DNA of 64,000 bases from Streptomyces sp. NRRL B-24484 (GTDB lineage: Bacteria > Actinomycetota > Actinomycetes > Streptomycetales > Streptomycetaceae), in contig NZ_JOAI01000025.1 of assembly GCF_000717715.1 (NCBI RefSeq), forward strand, positions 1-64,000. The letters are read 5' to 3'. Positions within the stretch are counted from its first letter, which is position 1, and the number at the start of each line of letters is the position of its first letter. The notes beneath the pieces are model-generated. The model did not search any database, was not told the DNA's origin, and saw only the letters and a list, made by a program, of their open reading frames with translations. Both the position numbers and the translations under genes were made by a program. Shown here piece by piece: positions 24,555 to 32,397 of this stretch.

Positions 24555-25769
24555 ATGACCGACGAACCGCCGCCCTGGCAGCCGCCGTGGGTCCGCGCCT
24601 CGAAGGCGGGCTGGCCGGTCGCCTCCTCGGTGCTGGTCGCGGTCGCGCAGCTGGCCGGGACGGGCGCCGCCGCCCGCCACCAGGGCGGACGCCTCCCGCT
24701 GGACGCCCTCGGCTACCTGCTGCTCCTGCTCGGACCGGCGATGCTCGTCCTCCGGCAGCGCCGGCCGGTCGCCGTGGTGGTCGGCACGACCGTCGTCACG
24801 GTGGCCTACCTGCTGGCCGGCTACCCGTACGGTCCGGTCTTCCTCAGTCTGGTGGTGGCCTTCTGCGCCGCCGTGAAGCGCGGCCACCGCCGGGCCGCGT
24901 GGGCGTGCGCGGGCGCCTTCTACGCCGCCCACCTGCTGATCTCCTTCGCGGTCCCGCAGGACTGGCTGCGCGGCCCGGCGGCACAGCCCAACGGCTGGCA
25001 GGAGCTCGGCATCGCCGCCTGGCTGCTCCTGGTGATGGCCGTCGCCGAGATCCTGCGGTTCCGCGCCGAGCGGATGGAGGCCGTCCGGGCCGCCGCCGAG
25101 CAGGCCCAGCGGCGCCGGATCGACGAGGAACGGCTGCGGATGGCCCGCGAACTGCACGACATCCTGGCCCACAGCATCTCGCTGATCCACGTGCAGGCCG
25201 GTGTCGCCCTCGAACTCCTCGACACCCGGCCCGAACAGGCCAGGACGGCACTCACCACGATCAAGGCCGCAAGCAAGGAGGCCCTGGGCGAGGTGCGGCA
25301 GGTGTTGGGCACGCTCCGCGGCCCGGACGCCACCGCACCGCGCAGCCCCGCCCCGGGCCTGGACCGGCTCGACGAGCTCGCCGAGCAGGCCGGACAGGCC
25401 GGGCTCGCGGTCACGGTGCAGGGCCGCGGCCGACCCCGCAGCCTCCCGCCCGGGCTCGACCTGACCGCCTTCCGGATCGTCCAGGAGGCCCTGACCAACG
25501 TCATCCGCCACTCGGCGGCCCGCAGGGCCGAGGTCCTGCTCGACTGGTCGGGGGACGGGCTCGTCGTCCGGATCGACGACCCCGGCCCGGCCGGGGCGGG
25601 CGAGCCGGGCGGCTCCGGCAGCGGCCTGCTCGGCATGCGGGAACGGGTCGCCGCGGCCGGCGGCACCCTGGAGGCGGGGCCGCGGCCCGACGGCGGGTTC
25701 CGGGTCCTCGCCCGGCTGCCGCTCCGCGGCGGCGGCCCGCAGGAACCGACGGGAGGCGAACCCCGGTGA
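24555..25769 (+). CDS. NarL-type sensor histidine kinase
   Basis: The 404-residue membrane kinase has about five hydrophobic segments in the first 165 residues and no large external sensor domain, so it may sense membrane stress or a ligand within the membrane. A cytoplasmic HisKA_3 domain follows, with the phosphorylated His near residue 201 in ARELHDILAHS and the dimer helices ending at GEVRQVLGTLRG. The HATPase_c domain shows EALTNVIRHS and the G2-type GSGLLGMRERV. It overlaps the response-regulator gene by four bases, so the two make a standard pair translated together. A palindrome in its promoter suggests autoregulation. Confidence 0.93.
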   Translation: MTDEPPPWQPPWVRASKAGWPVASSVLVAVAQLAGTGAAARHQGGRLPLDALGYLLLLLGPAMLVLRQRRPVAVVVGTTVVTVAYLLAGYPYGPVFLSLVVAFCAAVKRGHRRAAWACAGAFYAAHLLISFAVPQDWLRGPAAQPNGWQELGIAAWLLLVMAVAEILRFRAERMEAVRAAAEQAQRRRIDEERLRMARELHDILAHSISLIHVQAGVALELLDTRPEQARTALTTIKAASKEALGEVRQVLGTLRGPDATAPRSPAPGLDRLDELAEQAGQAGLAVTVQGRGRPRSLPPGLDLTAFRIVQEALTNVIRHSAARRAEVLLDWSGDGLVVRIDDPGPAGAGEPGGSGSGLLGMRERVAAAGGTLEAGPRPDGGFRVLARLPLRGGGPQEPTGGEPR

Positions 25770-26437
25770 TCAGGGTGCTGCTCGCGGACGACCAGGTGCT
25801 CGTCCGGGCGGGCTTCCGCGCACTGCTCGACGCCCAGCCCGACCTCGAGGTGGTCGGCGAGGCCGACGACGGCGAGCAGGCCGTCGCCCTCGCCGCCGAA
25901 CTGCGGCCCGACGTCGTCCTCATGGACATCCGGATGCCCCGGCTGGACGGGCTCGCCGCCACCCGCAGGATCGGCGAGGACGCGGCGCTCCACGGCGTCC
26001 GGGTGGTGGTCCTCACCACCTTCGAACTCGACGAGTACGTCTTCGAGGCGCTCCGGGCCGGCGCGGCGGGCTTCCTCGTCAAGGACACCGAACCGGCCGA
26101 ACTGCTGCGCGCCGTCCGGGTCGCCGCCGCCGGCGACGCCCTGCTCTCGCCCGGGGTGACCCGGCGGCTGATCGGCGAGTTCGCCGCACGCTCCAAGGCC
26201 CCGGCGGAGGGCGGTCCGGCCGTGCTCGCGGCGCTCACCGACCGCGAGCGGGAGGTGCTGGCGCTGGTCGGCCTCGGCCTCTCCAACGAGGACATCGCCC
26301 GCCGACTGGTCGTCAGCCCGCTCACCGCCAAGACCCACGTCAGCCGGGCGATGGTGAAGCTCGGCGCCCGCGACCGCGCCCAACTGGTCGTCCTCGCCTA
26401 CGAGTCCGGCCTCGTCCGGCCGGGCTGGCTGGGCTAG
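25766..26437 (+). CDS. NarL/LuxR-type response regulator
   Basis: This 223-residue protein is the partner of the kinase upstream. Its receiver domain has the acidic pair DD near 8-9, the phosphorylated Asp54 in LMDIRMPRLDG, Thr near 85 in VLTTFELDEYV and Lys near 107 in FLVKDTEP. A LuxR helix-turn-helix fills about 155-215 (LTDREREVLALVGLGLSNED, then KTHVSRAMVKLGARDR). The GTG start overlaps the kinase stop codon. Its likely targets are its own promoter (24471-24502) and the transporter operon downstream (26714-26733). Confidence 0.94.
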   Translation: MIRVLLADDQVLVRAGFRALLDAQPDLEVVGEADDGEQAVALAAELRPDVVLMDIRMPRLDGLAATRRIGEDAALHGVRVVVLTTFELDEYVFEALRAGAAGFLVKDTEPAELLRAVRVAAAGDALLSPGVTRRLIGEFAARSKAPAEGGPAVLAALTDREREVLALVGLGLSNEDIARRLVVSPLTAKTHVSRAMVKLGARDRAQLVVLAYESGLVRPGWLG

Positions 26438-26828
26438 CGCCGGGCCGTCGGGCCGGTGCACCGGCGCCGGGGGGTGGTGCTGGTTGCAGGGGCGGCACTG
26501 CAGTGGGGTGCAGGTCGGATCCGGATGCCAGGGGGATGGTGGCGGCTGCGGCGGCGGAGAAGACTTCACCGCATGCGAACCCTGCTGCGCACCGTGGTGC
26601 GCACCCTCGTCCCCGTCCTCCTCCTGGCGGCTGCCGCGACCACCGCCCGTGCCGTCTGGCGGCCGTGGGCCCGTCACCTCCTCGCGGTCCGCGGCGGCGG
26701 CCCGCCCGGTCCCGGTACTACGGCGGGAGTACCCCGGGAGCCGCTGGTGGGACGACGCGCGGCAGGGGGCCGCGGCGAGAGGCTCGGTGCAGTCACCACA
26801 CCCGACCTGCACCGAGGAGACGGACACC
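26438..26828. other. Intergenic region upstream of SHOCT/ABC operon
   Basis: I see no supported gene in these 391 bases. An ATG at 26573 opens a frame with a hydrophobic start, but it lacks a ribosome site and runs out of frame across the next gene. The stretch contains a 16-bp palindrome GCGCACC-GT-GGTGCGC (26587-26602), possibly part of a terminator for the two-component genes, and the inverted repeat at 26714-26733. Confidence 0.5.
26714..26733. promoter_or_regulatory. Inverted repeat GGTACT-N8-AGTACC
   Basis: This 20-base inverted repeat lies 96 bases before the SHOCT gene. Its centre contains GGGAGTAC, resembling the TACTCCC/GGGAGTA arms of the palindrome before the two-component system. 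It is a candidate second site for the response regulator and would link sensor and transporter. Confidence 0.45.
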
Positions 26829-27113
26829 ATGGACACCCTGCTCGCCCACGCGGACGGCCACTGGCCCGGTCCGTGGATCCTGCTGATCCCGTTCTTCTGG
26901 GCAGCCGTGATCCTCCTCGTCGTGTTGATCCTGCGGCGCACCGTCTGGCGCCGCGGCCACGGCCCCGGCGGCTGGCACCACGGCGGCGGACCGCTCGCCA
27001 CGCTCGGGGACCGGTACGCCCGCGGTGAGATCGACGAGGACGAGTACCGCGCCAAGCGGGCCGTGCTCACCGAGCGCAGCGACCGCACGGACCGTCCCGG
27101 CGGTGCGAAGTGA
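26829..27113 (+). CDS. Small membrane protein with SHOCT domain
   Basis: The 94-residue protein has one membrane span (about 15-36, ILLIPFFWAAVILLVVLIL) followed by a His/Gly-rich linker and a C-terminal SHOCT motif, LGDRYARGEIDEDEYRAKRAVL (about 60-81 in total). SHOCT segments are short oligomerisation motifs at the end of many bacterial proteins. A GAGGAGA ribosome site lies 8-14 bases before the ATG. The gene overlaps the ABC ATPase gene by four bases and is probably the first gene of the transporter operon. Its role there is unknown. Confidence 0.88.
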   Translation: MDTLLAHADGHWPGPWILLIPFFWAAVILLVVLILRRTVWRRGHGPGGWHHGGGPLATLGDRYARGEIDEDEYRAKRAVLTERSDRTDRPGGAK

Positions 27114-27970
27114 CCGTCGTCCGACTGCACCCCGCCGCCGCGGTCACCGACGCGGTGAAGGTGTACGGGATCGGCGCCACCCAGGTCCGGGCGCTCGACC
27201 ACGTCACGGTCGAATTCCCGGCCGAGCGGTTCACCGCGATCATGGGCCCGTCCGGCTCCGGCAAGTCCACGCTGATGCACTGCGCCGCCGGCCTCGACAC
27301 CCTCAGCGCGGGCAGCGCCCACATCGGCGGCACCGAACTCGGCACCCTGAACGACCGCCGGCTCACCGAACTCCGCCGCGAGCGCATCGGGTTCGTCTTC
27401 CAGTCCTTCAACCTGGTGCCCACGCTCACCGTCCGGGAGAACATCACCCTGCCGCTCGACCTCGCCGGGCGGGCACCCGACGCGGAATGGGTGGACGCCC
27501 TCGTCGACGTGGTCGGCCTCGGCGACCGGCTGCACCACCGGCCCGCCGAGCTCTCGGGCGGCCAGCAGCAGCGGGTGGCCGTGGCCCGCGCCCTCGCCGG
27601 CCGGCCGCAGGTCGTCTTCGCGGACGAGCCGACCGGCAACCTGGACTCCCGTTCCGGCGCCGAGGTGCTCGGCCTGCTCCGGCAGGCCGTCGACACCATG
27701 GGCCAGGCCGTGGTCATGGTCACCCACGACCCGACCGCCGCGGGCTACGCCGACCGGGCCCTGTTCCTGGCCGACGGCCGACTGGTCGACAGCATGGACG
27801 CACCGACCGCCGACCTCGTCCTCGACCGGATGAAGGCCTTCGACACCCCGGCCGCCGCCACCCGCGCCACCACCCTCACCACCGTCCCTCCTACCGGCAA
27901 CCAGACCACCAGTTCCCCGACCACCGTCCCGACCGCGGCCACCGGCCCACGGGAGAGTGACCGGCGATGA
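27110..27970 (+). CDS. ABC transporter ATP-binding protein (MacB/LolD type)
   Basis: The 286-residue ATPase has Walker A GPSGSGKST (about 46-54), a Q-loop FVFQSFNLVP, signature LSGGQQQR near 148-155, Walker B VVFADEP near 167-173 and the switch His in VTHD. These are the features of ABC ATPases that work with FtsX-type permeases (MacB, LolD, bacitracin-exporter groups). The last 40 residues are a Thr/Pro-rich tail not found in the core family. It overlaps both neighbours by four bases, so kinase-responsive expression of the whole operon is likely. The exported compound could be a peptide, lipid or antibiotic. Confidence 0.94.
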   Translation: MTVVRLHPAAAVTDAVKVYGIGATQVRALDHVTVEFPAERFTAIMGPSGSGKSTLMHCAAGLDTLSAGSAHIGGTELGTLNDRRLTELRRERIGFVFQSFNLVPTLTVRENITLPLDLAGRAPDAEWVDALVDVVGLGDRLHHRPAELSGGQQQRVAVARALAGRPQVVFADEPTGNLDSRSGAEVLGLLRQAVDTMGQAVVMVTHDPTAAGYADRALFLADGRLVDSMDAPTADLVLDRMKAFDTPAAATRATTLTTVPPTGNQTTSSPTTVPTAATGPRESDRR

Positions 27971-30531
27971 ACACCGCCCTGCGGATCGGAGTCCGCTCCG
28001 CCCGCGCCCACCGGCGTCGCCTGGTCGGCACCGTCCTCGCCGTCCTGCTCGGCGTCGCGTTCCTGACCGGCACGATGGTGCTCGGCGACACCCTGCGGGC
28101 CAACTTCGACACCCTGTTCGCCGACGCCAACGCGGGCACCGGCGCCGTCGTCCGCAGCGCCGACGTGCTGCCCGCACAGAACGTCCCCGGCGGCGTCCGG
28201 GCACCCGTCGACGCATCGCTCGCCGACCGGCTGCGCACCGTTCCCGGCGTGAGCGCGGCCGAGCCGTCCGTCCAGGGCGCCGGCCAGCTGGTCGGCCGGA
28301 ACGGCGAGCCGATCGGCGGCAAGGGCCCGCCGACCCTCGCCGGGAACTGGCTCACCGACGGCACGCTCAACCCCTACCGGCTCGCCGAGGGCCGGGCACC
28401 CGCCGCGCCCGGCGAGGCCGTCGTCAACCGCGGCGCGGCCGAGGCCGGCGACCTCCGGATCGGCGACACCACCGTGCTGCGCACCCCGGACCCGGTGCGG
28501 ATCACCGTCGTCGGCATCGCGACCTTCGGCGCCGACGCCGACGGCATGGGTCCCTCGACCTTCACCGGGCTGAGCCTCGGCGACGCCGAGCGCTACCTCA
28601 CGCCCAAGGGCGAGGGCCAGGCCACCGCGATCCGGCTGCGCTCCGACACCCTGACGCAGCAGCAGCTCGTCGACCGGGTCAAGCCGTTGCTGCCCACCGG
28701 CGTCGAGGCGCTGACCGGGCACGCCGCGACCGCCGAGTCCACCGCGGACGTCTCCGGCCGGTTCCTGACCATGTTCACCACCCTGCTGCTGGTCTTCGCC
28801 GGGATCGCACTGCTGGTCGCCACCTTCACCATCCACAACACCTTCGCCATCGTGGTCGCCCAGCGCACCCGGGAGAACGCGCTGCTGCGGGCGCTCGGCG
28901 CGCACCGGCGACAGGTCCTCGGCTCGACCCTCGCCGAGGCGGCCGTGGTCGCCGTGGTCGCCTCCGCGGCCGGTCTGGTCGGCGGCATCGGGGTGGCGGC
29001 CGGGCTCAGCGCGCTCTTCTCCGCGCTCGGCTTCTCGCTGCCGACCGGCGGCATGGTGATCGCCACCACCTCCGTCGTGCTGCCGTTGGCCGTCGGCATC
29101 CTGGTCACCCTGGGCTCGGCGCTGCTGCCCGCCGTCCGGGCCGGCCGCACCGCCCCGCTCGCCGCACTCCGCGAGAGCGCGGTGGACGAGGCGGCGAGCG
29201 GCCGCACCGGCCGGGTCCGGGCGGTCCTCGGCGCGGCCCTGCTGGCCGGCGGTGCCGTGCTCACCGTGCGCGGCGCGACGAGCGGGCCCTCGGTGCTGCT
29301 CACCACCGTCGGCGCGGTCTGCGCACTGGCCGGCACGGTGGTGCTCGGCCCGGTCGCCGCAGCGCTCGCCGTCCGCGTGCTCGGTGCGCCGCTGCCGCGG
29401 CTGCGCGGTGTCAGCGGTGCGCTGGCCCGCCGCAACGCGGCCCGCAACCCCTCCCGCACGGCGGCGACCGCCACCGCCCTGATGGTGGGCGTCGCGGTGG
29501 TGACCCTGTTCACCGTGTTCGCCGCGTCGATCCGGGCCACCCTGAACGACACCGTCGACCGTTCCTTCGCCGGCGACCTCGCCGTCACCGCACCCGCCTT
29601 CGGGGCCGGCGGCAGCGGGGTCAGCCCGAAGCTCGCCGAGGCCGTGCGGCAGCTGCCGCAGGTCGAGCAGGCGGTGGGCCTCGGTCGCGGGGTCGCCCGG
29701 GTCGACGGGCACGGCCGCGAGCTGGACATCACCGACCCGGCCCGGCTGCCCGGCGTGGTCGACCTGGGGCGGGTCGACGGCAGTCTCGCCGCCCTCGGTA
29801 CCGACGGCCTCGCCGTCTCGCGCAGCGAGGCCGCCTCCCGCGGCTGGCAGCTGGGCTCCACGGTCTCCGTCGGCTTCACCGACGGCACCGAACCGTTCAC
29901 CGTCCGGGCCCTGTACGAGGGCGGCGGGGTGGCGGGCGACTACCTGATGACCCGTCAGGCCTGGGCCCCGCACCGCGTCCAGGACAGCGGCACCATGGTC
30001 GCGGTCGCGCTGCGGCCCGGCGTCTCCCTCGCCGACGGCAAGGCCGCCGTACAGAAGGTGGCGGACTCCTACGGCAACCCGCAGGTGCAGGACCGTGCCG
30101 AGTACGCGGCGAGCGCCGCCGGCGGTGTGGACACCATGCTCTCCGTGGTCTACGCCCTGCTCGCCCTGGCCGTGCTGATCGCCCTGCTCGGCATCGCCAA
30201 CACCCTGACGCTGGCCGTGCACGAGCGCACCCGTGAGCTCGGCCTGCTGCGCGCGGTCGGCCAGACCAGGGGGCAGCTGCGGTCGATGGTCCGCTGGGAG
30301 TCGGTGCTCGTCGCCGCCTTCGGCACGGTCGGCGGCCTGGGGCTCGGAGCCTTCCTGGGGTGGGCGCTCGTCCGGGCGTCCGACAGCGCCGGTACGGGCT
30401 CCTTCGACCTGCCGCCCGGACGGCTCGCGGTGGTGCTGCTGGCCGGTCTGGTCGCGGGCGCCGTCGCCGGCCTCCGCCCGGCCGGCCGGGCGGCCAGGTT
30501 GGACGTCCTCCGGGCGATCGCCACGGACTGA
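27967..30531 (+). CDS. ABC transporter permease, FtsX type
   Basis: At 854 residues this permease carries two FtsX-like regions. The first membrane helix (about 17-36) is followed by a large extracellular MacB-like domain, then three helices with the FtsX core (about 270-400). A second set of one helix, extracellular domain and three helices ends near residue 845 (ELGLLRAVGQTRGQLRSMV is the typical cytoplasmic loop). Such proteins transmit ATP-driven movement to the outside rather than forming a simple channel, and in Gram-positive bacteria they often serve antimicrobial-peptide resistance or lipoprotein handling. The ATG overlaps the ATPase stop. Confidence 0.93.
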   Translation: MNTALRIGVRSARAHRRRLVGTVLAVLLGVAFLTGTMVLGDTLRANFDTLFADANAGTGAVVRSADVLPAQNVPGGVRAPVDASLADRLRTVPGVSAAEPSVQGAGQLVGRNGEPIGGKGPPTLAGNWLTDGTLNPYRLAEGRAPAAPGEAVVNRGAAEAGDLRIGDTTVLRTPDPVRITVVGIATFGADADGMGPSTFTGLSLGDAERYLTPKGEGQATAIRLRSDTLTQQQLVDRVKPLLPTGVEALTGHAATAESTADVSGRFLTMFTTLLLVFAGIALLVATFTIHNTFAIVVAQRTRENALLRALGAHRRQVLGSTLAEAAVVAVVASAAGLVGGIGVAAGLSALFSALGFSLPTGGMVIATTSVVLPLAVGILVTLGSALLPAVRAGRTAPLAALRESAVDEAASGRTGRVRAVLGAALLAGGAVLTVRGATSGPSVLLTTVGAVCALAGTVVLGPVAAALAVRVLGAPLPRLRGVSGALARRNAARNPSRTAATATALMVGVAVVTLFTVFAASIRATLNDTVDRSFAGDLAVTAPAFGAGGSGVSPKLAEAVRQLPQVEQAVGLGRGVARVDGHGRELDITDPARLPGVVDLGRVDGSLAALGTDGLAVSRSEAASRGWQLGSTVSVGFTDGTEPFTVRALYEGGGVAGDYLMTRQAWAPHRVQDSGTMVAVALRPGVSLADGKAAVQKVADSYGNPQVQDRAEYAASAAGGVDTMLSVVYALLALAVLIALLGIANTLTLAVHERTRELGLLRAVGQTRGQLRSMVRWESVLVAAFGTVGGLGLGAFLGWALVRASDSAGTGSFDLPPGRLAVVLLAGLVAGAVAGLRPAGRAARLDVLRAIATD

Positions 30532-30548
30532 CCGCCGTCCCGCCGGAT

Positions 30549-30619
30549 GCCCCGGGCCGTCCGCCCGGGGCGCCCGGCGACCCGGGCGCCCGGCCACCCG
30601 GCGGGCCCCACCCGCCGGG
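30549..30619. terminator. Three consecutive hairpins after the ABC operon
   Basis: Three perfect 9-bp stems follow one another: 30549-30557 with 30563-30571, 30570-30577 with 30582-30590 (slightly overlapping the first), and 30597-30605 with 30611-30619. They start 18 bases after the permease stop codon and should end the operon transcript. Confidence 0.7.
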
Positions 30620-30713
30620 CACCGGGCAGGACGCCCGCCCAGGTCAGCGGCCTCCGGCGGGTCGTCCGGCACAGCGCACGGTCTCACCCCTCTGCCACCC
30701 GATAAGGGTTCGC

Positions 30714-30755
30714 TGGAGATGCCGTAACAGTCACTTATTGTAGTTGCCTGTTACG
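30714..30755 (+). promoter_or_regulatory. Promoter with inverted repeat operator for the cysteine-synthase-like gene
   Basis: A possible -35 TGGAGA (30714-30719) and -10 TATTGT (30736-30741) are 16 bases apart. Perfect 8-base arms CGTAACAG (30723-30730) and CTGTTACG (30748-30755) surround the -10 box, so a dimeric regulator bound there would control promoter access. The stretch is AT-rich for this genome. Confidence 0.55.
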
Positions 30756-30773
30756 CTTGGTGGAGGTGACGTC

Positions 30774-30799
30774 GTCAGGACAACGTCAGGACAAGGAGG
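30774..30799 (+). promoter_or_regulatory. Direct repeat plus strong ribosome site in the 5' leader
   Basis: GTCAGGACAA occurs at 30774-30783 and again at 30785-30794, and the second copy runs straight into AAGGAGG, the ribosome site for the ATG at 30806. The duplication may be a simple slippage product or a short RNA-level control element. Confidence 0.45.
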
Positions 30800-30805
30800 C
30801 TCGCG

Positions 30806-31912
30806 ATGGCTCTGCACACCGTGGACGTGGATCGCTCCGACCCGGAGTACCGGGCCTGGCTGAAGGAGGCGGTGCGGAAGGTCCAGGCCGACGCCAACCG
30901 TTCCGCCGACACCCACCTGCTGCGCTTCCCCCTCCCCGAGGAGTGGGGCATCGACCTGTACCTGAAGGACGAGTCCACCCACCCGACCGGCAGCCTCAAG
31001 CACCGGCTGGCCCGTTCGCTCTTCCTGTACGGCCTCTGCAACGGCTGGATCAGACCCGGCAAGCCGGTCATCGAGGCCTCCAGCGGCTCGACCGCCGTCT
31101 CCGAGGCCTACTTCGCGAAGCTGATCGGCGTGCCCTTCATCGCGGTGATGTCCCGGACGACGAGCCGGGCCAAGATCGAGCTGATCGAGTTCCACGGCGG
31201 CCGATGTCACCTCGTCGACGACCCCTGCGAGGTCTACGAGGTGTCCACCCGGCTCGCGGAAGAGACCGGCGGCCACTACATGGACCAGTTCACGTACGCC
31301 GAGCGGGCCACCGACTGGCGCGGCAACAACAACATCGCCGAGTCGGTGTTCGCCCAGCTGGAGCTGGAGCCTCACCCCGAGCCGGCCTGGATCGTCGCCA
31401 CCGCCGGCACCGGCGGCACCTCCGCGACCATCGCCCGCTACGTGCACTACATGCAGTACGACACCCGGATCTGCGTGGCGGACCCGGAGAACTCCTGCTT
31501 CTTCGACGGCTGGGTCAACCAGGACCCCGGCGCCACCTGCGCCAGCGGCTCCCGGATCGAGGGCATCGGCCGCCCCCGCATGGAGCCGAGCTTCGTCCCG
31601 GGCGCCCTCGACCGGATGATGAAGGTGCCCGACGCCGCGTCCATCGCGGCCGTCCGCATCCTGGAGGACGCGCTCGGCAAGAAGGCCGGCGCCTCCACCG
31701 GCACCGGGCTGTGGAGCGCCCTGCGGATCGTCGCGGAGATGCGCGCCGCCGGGCAGGCCGGCAGCGTCGTCACCCTCATCTGCGACCCGGGCGACCGCTA
31801 CCTCGACAAGTACTACTCCGACGGCTGGCTCGCCGAGCACGGCATCGACATCGCCCCCTACGTCGCCGAGCTGGAGGAGTTCCTCGCCGGCACGTCCATC
31901 GGCCTGGGCTGA
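30806..31912 (+). CDS. PLP-dependent cysteine synthase family protein, Cds1-like
   Basis: The 368-residue protein is a fold-type II PLP enzyme. The cofactor lysine is K65 in GSLKHRLA, the ASSGSTAVS segment (about 91-99) binds the substrate carboxylate, and [12 protein letters not shown] (about 198-209) holds the PLP phosphate. Its closest known group includes the actinobacterial L-cysteine desulfhydrase Cds1, which releases hydrogen sulfide, pyruvate and ammonia, rather than true O-acetylserine sulfhydrylases. It has an excellent ribosome site and a palindromic promoter, so its expression is probably tightly controlled. The assignment to desulfhydrase versus synthase is inference. Confidence 0.85.
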   Translation: MALHTVDVDRSDPEYRAWLKEAVRKVQADANRSADTHLLRFPLPEEWGIDLYLKDESTHPTGSLKHRLARSLFLYGLCNGWIRPGKPVIEASSGSTAVSEAYFAKLIGVPFIAVMSRTTSRAKIELIEFHGGRCHLVDDPCEVYEVSTRLAEETGGHYMDQFTYAERATDWRGNNNIAESVFAQLELEPHPEPAWIVATAGTGGTSATIARYVHYMQYDTRICVADPENSCFFDGWVNQDPGATCASGSRIEGIGRPRMEPSFVPGALDRMMKVPDAASIAAVRILEDALGKKAGASTGTGLWSALRIVAEMRAAGQAGSVVTLICDPGDRYLDKYYSDGWLAEHGIDIAPYVAELEEFLAGTSIGLG

Positions 31913-32017
31913 GCCACCCGGGCCCGTCCGGTCCCGCCGGGCCGAGCCGCAGCCCGGCCCCCGGGCGGCCTCCTCCGCCCGCCACGCCACCCGTCCCACC
32001 TCGCGCGATAGCCATGA

Positions 32018-32052
32018 CGGCCCGGGGAGTGCGCCACGTACTCCCCGGGCCG
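32018..32052. terminator. 13-bp perfect hairpin
   Basis: CGGCCCGGGGAGT (32018-32030) pairs fully with 32040-32052 around a 9-base loop, 106 bases after the Cds1-like gene. It is most simply the terminator of that gene. Confidence 0.6.
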
Positions 32053-32294
32053 ACGTGTGCGGTGACCCTCGCACCGCAGCCGCGCCGCGGCCACTCCCAC
32101 ACCGGGCCGAAGCGCCCACCGGCCGGACGCCAGTCGCGGACCCGCCGGGCGGCAGAATCGTAGACCAGGGCGAGAGTTTCGACCAGACCCCGGGCGATCC
32201 CGCGGTCTCGCGCACGTCTGCGTGAGGCTTCCTCGCTCGGGTTCCATCCGCATGAGCCGGCGTCAGCCGCCCGAAATACTGCCGTGCACGGGGA

Positions 32295-32360
32295 TTGACC
32301 GCCCAAAATTCGGGCCGCTAGCGTGCCTGAAACTTGCGTAGCCATCTACGAAAAGTTTCG
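32295..32360 (+). promoter_or_regulatory. Xylanase promoter and CGAAA/TTTCG palindrome
   Basis: TTGACC (32295-32300), an 18-base spacer and TAGCGT (32319-32324) form a near-consensus promoter. Downstream of the expected transcription start, GAAACTT (32330-32336) faces AAGTTTC, the latter within the palindrome CGAAAAGTTTCG (32349-32360). Related CGAAA/TTTCG motifs are known before Streptomyces xylanase genes, so this is a likely operator for xylan-dependent repression. Confidence 0.65.
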
Positions 32361-32397
32361 AGAGCCATCGTCATGTGATCTCGCGAAAGGGACTTCC

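Larger units (their letters stand above)
31913..32397. other. Intergenic region between Cds1-like gene and xylanase
   Basis: I find no gene in these 485 bases. They contain a 13-bp hairpin (32018-32052) and, at the right end, the xylanase promoter and a CGAAA/TTTCG palindrome. The frames on the minus strand here lack ribosome sites and codon bias. Confidence 0.55.

Noticed and set aside
26573..27028. Frame with a hydrophobic start after the response regulator
   Set aside because: No ribosome site, and it runs out of frame across the SHOCT gene, which has clear support.
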